64,000 bases of DNA from the NCBI RefSeq assembly GCF_022354825.1, contig NZ_CP031168.1, positions 7,988,501 to 8,052,500 of the forward strand, written 5' to 3'. This DNA is from Paenibacillus sp. H1-7. GTDB taxonomy: Bacteria > Bacillota > Bacilli > Paenibacillales > NBRC-103111. Under the pieces are notes generated by a model. It had not been told where the DNA came from. It ran no database searches and worked only from the letters and a program-made list of their open reading frames with translations. Below are positions 57,966-64,000 of this stretch, in pieces. The position numbers and the translations under genes were made by a program. The stretch's first letter is position 1. Every line of letters begins with the position of its first letter.

Positions 57966-58961
57966 CTAGAACGCCTGATCGATCCGTTTCGCCAACCCGT
58001 CCCAGAAGCCGCTAATATTAGGGAGAGGACCGCCTATAATGCTCATCCCTTGCTTCCCCGGCTGATAAATGACATCCTTATTTCGGTTGATTTCCTCCAA
58101 ATAGGCTTTGACGATAGCGGCCGTCTTGGTATCCGGATGCTCCTTCACAAGCTGCTCGTAGCTTTGCTTGACGGCCGGAAGCAGCTTCATCGTCTTTTCA
58201 TCAATCGCTTCGTAACGGTAGCCACGAATATACTCTTCCATATAATCGGTATAGAGGGCCTTCATTTCGGTCTTTCTGGTTCCTCCAGGATAACGGGTCA
58301 AATAGTTCTCCGCCTCAAGCAGCCTGTTTCCAAGCTCCGCACGTGTAATTTTCAAGCTGCCGTCCTGGAAAAACGGTTTGTTGTACTCAGCAGCCCGGGA
58401 GGCAAGGTACAGCTTCAGTTCTTCCGACAGCCGGGCCCCGTACGCTTTTTGCAGCGCGTCGTAATCGATGGTCCAATAAAAGCTGTTGTCAAAGGTAACT
58501 CCAAGCGCCAGCTTGCCTGCGGTTTGATTCAACAGCCATTGCTTGAACGCATCGTCACCCTTAAGCTTACTGAAATCGAATGGATACGAGAGCTCGCTCA
58601 GCTTGTCGGCGGCTCCCGGCTGCTGAAGCAGCTTGCTTAAATTGGCGTTCAACGCCGGGAGCTGACGGACATCGAATGCTTCCAGCGCTAAAAACAACGA
58701 GTCTGCGGTCTTCGCATCCACCGTGCTCCAATGCTTATCCATAAACGAGGTCAGCTCACGCGGCTCCTGCGCCTGGGATGCAAGAAGCTGCATTTGCTTC
58801 ACGACATCCTCCGTCTTCCCTTCGGCCACCGGTACGGCGATAGGTTGAGGCGCGGCGGTCTGCTCCGGAGCCGGCTTTATCGTCAACTCTTTGCCGCCGC
58901 CGCTACAGCCCGCTAGAATCACGGCAAAAAGCATCGCTGGTATGATCAAATGTTTCATCAT
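57966..58961 (-). CDS. Lipoprotein of unknown function
   Basis: A 331-residue lipoprotein: lipobox AVILAGCSGG with Cys near residue 19, a Pro/Ala/Gln linker to about residue 50, then a mostly helical domain (SQAQEPRELTSFMDKHWSTVDAKTADSLFLALEAFDV; ENYLTRYPGGTRKTEMKALYTDYMEEYIRGYRYEAIDEKTMKLLPAVKQSYEQLVKEHPDTKTA). I recognise no family. It is the last gene of a run of five on this strand, 69 bp after the propeller lipoprotein, and so may belong to the same envelope-sensing unit. Confidence 0.72.
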   Translation of the reverse strand: MMKHLIIPAMLFAVILAGCSGGGKELTIKPAPEQTAAPQPIAVPVAEGKTEDVVKQMQLLASQAQEPRELTSFMDKHWSTVDAKTADSLFLALEAFDVRQLPALNANLSKLLQQPGAADKLSELSYPFDFSKLKGDDAFKQWLLNQTAGKLALGVTFDNSFYWTIDYDALQKAYGARLSEELKLYLASRAAEYNKPFFQDGSLKITRAELGNRLLEAENYLTRYPGGTRKTEMKALYTDYMEEYIRGYRYEAIDEKTMKLLPAVKQSYEQLVKEHPDTKTAAIVKAYLEEINRNKDVIYQPGKQGMSIIGGPLPNISGFWDGLAKRIDQAF

Positions 58962-59030
58962 CGTGCAATCACTCCATCGAGTATTATATGATCTGCTTCG
59001 ATTTTTTCTTCCCTCGTACTCGCCCCATGG

Positions 59031-60122
59031 TCACTTGAGCCTATAAATCGTCGTCGACGGCTGCCCTTTCGGCCCCTCGGACCGCGCTTCGCTAACCATC
59101 AATTGCTTGCCCGCAGGGTCCCATATTATAGGCACCTCCAGGTTCGGCGTCGAACCGACCTGCGACATGGCGCCGGTACCTGCATCCATAACATACAGTC
59201 CGGACAAGCCTCGACTCAGGCTGAGAACGGCAAACGCAAGCTTGCCGCCGTCCGGAGACCACGCCGGCTGCCGGAGCAGCCGCCCTGTAGTAACAAGCTG
59301 GCCGTCCGCGTCCGGCTGCTCCGCAGAGATCATGCTCAGAGCCTCCTCATTCGTGCCCGATTGCTCTGCTACTGCAAGACGCTTCCCGTCCGGAGACAGA
59401 GAGAAATCGGCGACGCCGCGGCGCAAGATTATCGAGTCTTGGCCGTCGGCTCCCACCCGCAGCAGCCGCAGCGACGCATCCAAAACAAACATGGTGCCAT
59501 TTCGCGCTTCCACCTTCCGGATCGGCTCATTCGTTCCGGGGATGTCCATGTACCGGATCGCTCCGTTCACCGCAATCGCTGCCACACCGTAGGTCTGCAC
59601 TCCATTACGGTTTTGTACGACAGGGGTATAATATTCTGCCTCATCGGCCCAGGAGCCCTGCGTCCCGCTAATCAGGTAAGACAGGCCCCCCTCTCCGACC
59701 GTTAGCCGCAATGGAGAAGGAGTATTGCCGGTCAGACCCGCTATCTCGAGCACCCCTGTATCGTAGCGCAAAACGACAGCGTGTCTTGTATCGGGAGACA
59801 CTTTTATTTCCGCGGCTGCGGCAATGCTCGCAGGCGTCCATTGTCCGGTCTGCACATTGCGCCGGTTCACCACTGTATGGGGACTGAAATTGGCAGCACC
59901 AAGCATTTCCTGCTCCGATAGCCAGCCGTATCCGTACCATCCGTCCAGACGGTCTATGCGGTCCAGCTTGATCTGGTCCTGCTTCGACGGGGACGGAGGC
60001 TCGATGACCTTCATCGATTTCCCTTGACCTCCGTTGCATGAAGCCAACATCATGACTATGGCCAAGAGCCCGCCGATCCGAACCGCCGTCTGCGCGGCCT
60101 TGCTCCTCCTATGCCTCCGCAG
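59031..60122 (-). CDS. Beta-propeller (TolB/WD40-like) lipoprotein, start uncertain
   Basis: About 363 residues. After a basic start comes a hydrophobic segment with lipobox MMLASCNGG, then propeller-type repeats (MKVIEPPSPSKQ, KVSPDTRHAVVLRYDTG, DFSLSPDGKRLAVAEQSG, AWSPDGGKLAFAVLS, IWDPAGKQLMVSEAR). The only strong ribosome binding site, AGGAGG, lies 8 nt before CTG at 60122; the nearest ATG after it is in another frame, and the alternative in-frame start is a TTG at 60212 that would put an odd 30-residue extension before the signal. A CTG start is therefore likely. Its position beside the histidine kinase suggests an accessory sensor role (inference). Confidence 0.7.
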   Translation of the reverse strand: MRRHRRSKAAQTAVRIGGLLAIVMMLASCNGGQGKSMKVIEPPSPSKQDQIKLDRIDRLDGWYGYGWLSEQEMLGAANFSPHTVVNRRNVQTGQWTPASIAAAAEIKVSPDTRHAVVLRYDTGVLEIAGLTGNTPSPLRLTVGEGGLSYLISGTQGSWADEAEYYTPVVQNRNGVQTYGVAAIAVNGAIRYMDIPGTNEPIRKVEARNGTMFVLDASLRLLRVGADGQDSIILRRGVADFSLSPDGKRLAVAEQSGTNEEALSMISAEQPDADGQLVTTGRLLRQPAWSPDGGKLAFAVLSLSRGLSGLYVMDAGTGAMSQVGSTPNLEVPIIWDPAGKQLMVSEARSEGPKGQPSTTIYRLK

Positions 60123-60221
60123 AGCATGTTCCTCCTTTCTGTATCGCTCACGACCCAGTATAGCCGCCGATGTTATCGTAAAGATTGCGAATTGTTTCGA
60201 ACTTGTAAACAATCCTCCCGT

Positions 60222-61697
60222 TTATGTTACGGGGTTATGCAACGGGAACGAAATCGTGACCACGGTGCCTTGTCCCTCCGCCTCCGCGCTGCCGATCCGG
60301 ATACGCCCCTCCTGCCGCTCTACCCACTGCCTAACGAGCGTAAGTCCCAGCCCGCTGCCGCCGGATTGCCGCGCGCGGTCTTTATTTACCGTGTAAAACG
60401 GCTCGAATACCCGCTCCAGGCTCTCTTGCGGAATGCCTACACCGGTATCCGCAATTTCGATTTCCGCCTGATCTCCTGCGATCCGGCTGGTTACCGTGAC
60501 GTTGCCCCCGGCCACGTTATATTTAATAGCGTTGTCGATCAAATTCATGACGATGTGTACCATTTGCTCCTTATCCGCCCAAATGCTTACGGGATGCAGC
60601 TCCAGGTCCAGCCGGACATGGAATTTTTCCGCTTTTCCCCTTATGCGGGAGACGATGTCTTCGAGCAGCCCCTTCAGGTCCACCTGCTGCGGATGATAAT
60701 CGAATTCATAGGTGTTGAGGGCTGCAAGCTGCAGCACTTTGTCGACCAGCTCGTATAGCCGGCTGGACTCTTTAGTTATCGCTTCACTGGCGTCGCGAAT
60801 CAGCCTCGGATCGTCATCGTACATCTGCAGCAGGTCTGCATAAGCTTTAATGGAAGTCAGCGGCGTCTTGAATTCATGGCTAATATTGTTGATAAAATGC
60901 TTCTGCTGCTGCTCCAGCGCTTGCACCTTGGCGAGCGAGCCGCTCAGCTTGCCCTGCTCTTCCTTCAGCGCCTCCAAGTGAGAGCGAATGGATTCGCTCA
61001 TTGAATAAATGCCGCGTCCAAGCTCGCCCAGCTCGTCCTTCCGTCTTAATACAGGCTCCGCCGGATGCTCGCCCTGCCCGATCCGGTCTGCCGCTGCCTT
61101 CAGAAGACCGATGGCATTCGCCTGGCGGTTCATATACAGCCACCCCCAGACGAAGCCGATACCCATAACGACGGCACCGCAAATGAGAAACAGACCCAAC
61201 AGGTTTCGATAGAAAGCATGCTGAGCCTGGAGAGAAGCTTGAAAATGAACGACACCGACCTGGCCTTCCGGACCTTGAAGGGGGCCTAAGTAGTCCATGG
61301 CATCCCCTTCCGTTATATAAGCCACTTTGTTGTTCAATGCGTGCCCGAGCGCCTCCGTTACGTCCCGTTTGGCGGCAAGCGGCAGGGAATCGCCTACGGG
61401 ATTGCCCAACGCATCGTAGACGACCGTTCGCATGCCGCTTGTCGTCCCCAGCTCTACAGCGAGCTTCTGCCCCTGCAGCCTCATGACCTCCCCGGGATCC
61501 ACGCGCGTCCCCGTCACAAGCAGCTGCGTAACGTACGTATCCGCAGCTCGCAGCTGCTGCTCCAGCGCGCTCTCCGTTTGGGCTTGCTGGTAATCCGCTA
61601 CTCCCCGGAGCACCAGGACGGTCAACCATCCGACCGTGAACAGAAGCAGGGCGGCTATGAAGCCGGTAAATTTCCATCGCAGGCTGATTCGCGTCAC
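60222..61697 (-). CDS. Sensor histidine kinase
   Basis: A 491-residue membrane kinase: helix about 12-32, an extracellular sensor of some 130 residues, helix about 168-190 (LLGLFLICGAVVMGIGFVWGWLYM), HAMP, HisKA with the phospho-accepting His274 in NNISHEFKTPLTS, and HATPase with NLIDNAIKYNVAGG (N box), DTGVGI (G1), FEPFYTVNK (F) and GGSGLGL (G2). The start is a GTG overlapping the response regulator stop as GTGA, so the pair is translationally coupled. The signal is unknown. Confidence 0.94.
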   Translation of the reverse strand: MTRISLRWKFTGFIAALLLFTVGWLTVLVLRGVADYQQAQTESALEQQLRAADTYVTQLLVTGTRVDPGEVMRLQGQKLAVELGTTSGMRTVVYDALGNPVGDSLPLAAKRDVTEALGHALNNKVAYITEGDAMDYLGPLQGPEGQVGVVHFQASLQAQHAFYRNLLGLFLICGAVVMGIGFVWGWLYMNRQANAIGLLKAAADRIGQGEHPAEPVLRRKDELGELGRGIYSMSESIRSHLEALKEEQGKLSGSLAKVQALEQQQKHFINNISHEFKTPLTSIKAYADLLQMYDDDPRLIRDASEAITKESSRLYELVDKVLQLAALNTYEFDYHPQQVDLKGLLEDIVSRIRGKAEKFHVRLDLELHPVSIWADKEQMVHIVMNLIDNAIKYNVAGGNVTVTSRIAGDQAEIEIADTGVGIPQESLERVFEPFYTVNKDRARQSGGSGLGLTLVRQWVERQEGRIRIGSAEAEGQGTVVTISFPLHNPVT

Positions 61698-62386
61698 AGG
61701 GAATCACCCGCCGCTTTGTAGCCTACCCCATAGACCGTCTGCAGCAAGTGCTGCTGGTCTTTGCCCAGCTTCGACCGCAGCCGTTGAATGTGAATGTCCA
61801 CCGTCCGCGTCCCTCCGGCATAATCCATGCCCCATACTTGATCGAGCAGCTCTTCCCGTGTAAAAACCCGCTTCCTGTGCGTCAGCAGCAGGGCCAGCAG
61901 CTCGAATTCCTTCGGCGTTAGCGGCAGCTCGGTCCCGTCAAGCAGCGCCGCCCGCTGCTCCACCCGGAGCGTCAGCCCGCCGGCGGTTACTGTAGAGCCT
62001 TCGCCCGAAGCCTCTTCCTGCTTCTCCATCCGCCTGCACAAAGCTTTGACTCGGGCAACCAGCTCCCTCATATCGAACGGCTTGGTCATATAGTCGTCCG
62101 CTCCTAGCTCGAGCCCGACAATTTTATCTACAATGTCGTCTTTGGCCGTGAGCAGCAATATCCCGATATCCTTCCGATGCTCCAGCTTTCGGCACAAATC
62201 CAGGCCGCTTAGCTTCGGCATCATTATATCCAGAACCATTACATTAGGGCGGAACGAATCCGACTTGCGAAGCGCCTCCTCGCCGTCACAGGCGACCTCC
62301 ACCTCGAAGCCTTCCCGTCTCAGCGCATAGGCGACGGCGCTTGAAATCGCCGGTTCATCGTCCGCTACCACCACTTTGAAGCCCAT
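61694..62386 (-). CDS. OmpR-family response regulator
   Basis: A 230-residue DNA-binding response regulator: receiver domain with acidic pair VVVADDEPAIS, phospho-acceptor Asp53 in VMVLDIMMPKLSG, Lys in DDYMTKPFD, and a C-terminal winged helix (LPLTPKEFELLALLLTHRKRVFTREELLDQVWGMDYAGGTRTVDIHIQRLRSKLG). The ATG follows GGGAGGG; the open frame is 15 codons longer upstream. Partner of the downstream histidine kinase. Confidence 0.95.
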   Translation of the reverse strand: MGFKVVVADDEPAISSAVAYALRREGFEVEVACDGEEALRKSDSFRPNVMVLDIMMPKLSGLDLCRKLEHRKDIGILLLTAKDDIVDKIVGLELGADDYMTKPFDMRELVARVKALCRRMEKQEEASGEGSTVTAGGLTLRVEQRAALLDGTELPLTPKEFELLALLLTHRKRVFTREELLDQVWGMDYAGGTRTVDIHIQRLRSKLGKDQQHLLQTVYGVGYKAAGDSL

Positions 62387-62459
62387 CCTGTACCCTCCCG
62401 CGTGAATGCTTTGTTTCCTATTATAGTGCATTACCGGAAGATACCAAAAATAGAGGAGC

Positions 62460-64000
62460 CTACCGGGCGTTCAAATCAATCGGAACCTCCCAATGCAGCG
62501 GAATCCGCTGCTCCAGCGTATCGCATGACAGCTCGAGCCGCTCCGGGATACTCTGAAGCCCACGAACAAATATCCATGTGCGGGAATGGTAGTTTCCTTG
62601 CTCATCCTTTTGCAAATGAACGTAGTCGTCCGATTGCAGCTCGTGCCCGCCGCCGTCCACCACCCTCCACGGTCCGAAGTTGATGACGTCCGGCCCGAGC
62701 CGGCTCTCGAGCTCGATGAACACGCCCGGCCCCTCGATAGTCGCCGTAGTGTTGGCGAGCGGAATGATTTCGGCGGACGGATCCGACTTGATCCGTACAC
62801 GGTTGACAGCGATCGTCTTGCCTTCATATGCTGTGCTGACGGGACCCTGTAACAGCCGCTGCGGCTCAACGCTTATCGAAACGTTCGCGGGCTCCTTCGT
62901 GTACAGCCCTTTCAGCTCCAGCGTCAGCCTCTTGCTGTCGGTGAACGGGAGAAACACATGCCGGTACATCGAATTGGCTCCTATCTGAATGCCTTTCTCA
63001 TAATTGTTTACACCGTCCAATCGGAGCATTTTCAGACTCGGCCCATCCCATGCGGCGACCACCTGCCCCCGGTCGTTCTTGATCCGGTAGTACAGCTGGT
63101 GATATTTGGCCCTCATATCCCTCTTCGCCGGGAACCGCTCCGCCGTTCGCCGACTCCATGCCTCCGTCTCGGTAATGTCCATATACAGCTCCGCTGCGCT
63201 AGGTCCGAGACGAAGCTGCTTCACATCAATGGCAACGCCCTCCGGTGTCGTATATGACCGGTTAATAGCGACGGATCGGGATACGCTCTTCGCCTTCCTC
63301 AAGTCGATGGGCACACTCAGGCTCCAGCTTCCCTTCGTTTCGTCAATTTTCAGCAGAGTCATATGGAATACGACCTGATCCGGAATTTCGCTCAGGCTGC
63401 GGAACTGTCCGTCCTGCAGAGGGTCCAGCAAAAACAGCTCGAAAAACGAATCCGCCCCGGTACGCGAGGTTTTAAAATCGAACGGTATCTTGTTGCCGGA
63501 CATATCCGTCACCTCTACCTCATTACGCTCGCCCTTCGGCGCAAGGAACCCGTCCTCGATAGACTCCGCGGGGATCGTCCGGCCGTCTCTTTGCACTCCG
63601 TACATGACCGAGATCCGGAACGGATCGGCCAGCACTTCTTTTACCGTCACGGCAATCCCCTGATCTTCGGCCGTGAGATATACCGGCGCCGCGAAACCGG
63701 TCTTGGCCGCCTGCTTGGCCCCGGCGTCCCTCTGCACCCACTGGAACAGCGATTTGAGCCCGTCCGCGAACGTCGGGGACACATAGGCTCCAAGCGCAAT
63801 TGCAATAGCCAGACAAGCTGCAGCAATCGCCGCCTTCTGCCACCGGCTCGCTCTCCAAGCCGCATTGCGGACCGGCTTCTCCGCCTCACGGACTCTGGCG
63901 GAAATGCCCGCCATCACATTCAAGGTGAACGATTCGTTCAAAGGAGGCGCAATAACGCCTGCTTCCCCTATTTGATCGAGCAGCATGAAATCGCCCCGGT
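62460..64000 (-). CDS. DUF4179-type anti-sigma-factor-like membrane protein, 5' end beyond window
   Basis: The frame stays open to the last base of the window, so the gene is truncated here. What is seen (about 513 residues): a cytoplasmic stretch RGDFMLLDQIGEAGVIAPPLNESFTLNVMAGISARV, the kind of tail that follows a zinc-finger anti-sigma domain; a membrane helix (AIAAACLAIAIALGAYV, about residue 60 of the visible part); a DUF4179-like extracellular domain with a FKTSRTGADSFFELFLLDPL segment; and a DUF5643-like C-terminal beta domain. An ATG at 63986 could serve as a start but has no ribosome binding site. A sigma factor gene would be expected just upstream. Confidence 0.75.
   Translation of the reverse strand, partial: RGDFMLLDQIGEAGVIAPPLNESFTLNVMAGISARVREAEKPVRNAAWRASRWQKAAIAAACLAIAIALGAYVSPTFADGLKSLFQWVQRDAGAKQAAKTGFAAPVYLTAEDQGIAVTVKEVLADPFRISVMYGVQRDGRTIPAESIEDGFLAPKGERNEVEVTDMSGNKIPFDFKTSRTGADSFFELFLLDPLQDGQFRSLSEIPDQVVFHMTLLKIDETKGSWSLSVPIDLRKAKSVSRSVAINRSYTTPEGVAIDVKQLRLGPSAAELYMDITETEAWSRRTAERFPAKRDMRAKYHQLYYRIKNDRGQVVAAWDGPSLKMLRLDGVNNYEKGIQIGANSMYRHVFLPFTDSKRLTLELKGLYTKEPANVSISVEPQRLLQGPVSTAYEGKTIAVNRVRIKSDPSAEIIPLANTTATIEGPGVFIELESRLGPDVINFGPWRVVDGGGHELQSDDYVHLQKDEQGNYHSRTWIFVRGLQSIPERLELSCDTLEQRIPLHWEVPIDLNAR

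Noticed and set aside
1-64000. tRNA, rRNA, CRISPR array, insertion sequence
   Set aside because: None was seen: no cloverleaf-like sequence, no regularly spaced short repeats beyond those listed, and no transposase-like protein.

Overview
The window looks like chromosomal DNA of a Gram-positive, low-to-mid GC, soil-type Firmicute, most likely Paenibacillus or a close relative. The grounds are strong AGGAGG-type ribosome binding sites, a T-box leader on trpS, a GEMM-I cyclic-di-GMP riboswitch, an S-layer-homology (SLH) anchored surface protein, a YvbH homologue, many family 1 sugar-binding lipoproteins with AraC/YesN-type regulators, and short GC-rich intergenic palindromic repeats. I see no rRNA, tRNA, CRISPR array, transposase or integrase, so it reads as ordinary chromosome with accessory carbohydrate and surface loci. 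The genus call is an inference.

Layout. 1-9.1 kb: riboswitch-controlled secreted transglutaminase-like protein; small secreted protein; T-box/trpS; aldo/keto reductase with divergent AraC regulator; an 80-bp perfect direct repeat; Nudix hydrolase; two iron-siderophore permeases behind a Fur-type box; a 57-aa protein with a homing-endonuclease-associated repeat motif. 9.1-19 kb: HIT protein; an FAD oxidoreductase-ECF41 sigma factor operon with an apparent ECF41-type promoter; an allantoinase with an SsuABC-type ABC transporter and FCD-type GntR regulator (likely purine/ureide scavenging); a LysP-like permease. 19.4-28.8 kb: a six-gene minus-strand operon (GNAT acetyltransferase, DUF6916-like protein, three tail-collar/microcystin-dependent-type proteins, and a 2,318-residue beta-helix/DUF11/Ig/BIG2/SLH surface protein). 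This is the best candidate for an undescribed system. 29-34.4 kb: PhoX-like Tat-exported protein, LysR regulator, EamA transporter, DUF2252 protein.

34.7-54 kb is a polysaccharide-utilisation region. One block holds an LplBC-type permease pair with its binding protein, a membrane AraC sensor, a chondroitinase ABC-like PL8 lyase and a DUF1961/YesU-like protein. A second block holds two paralogous orphan binding lipoproteins around a Gfo/Idh/MocA oxidoreductase and a sugar-phosphate-isomerase-type TIM barrel, with a divergent AraC regulator. A GH31 hydrolase follows. The lyase and the GH31 enzyme lack signal peptides, which points to import of oligosaccharides and cytoplasmic breakdown. 54.5-57.8 kb: YvbH homologue, then a LacI regulator divergent from a third paralogous binding lipoprotein, with TTTCCGGAAA-type operators placed around a good sigma-A promoter. 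58-64 kb: two lipoproteins, an OmpR-type two-component system and the 3' part of an anti-sigma-factor-like DUF4179 protein cut by the window edge.

All functions are read from sequence motifs and memory of families; no database search was run. Start codons were chosen from ribosome binding sites and are noted where they matter.
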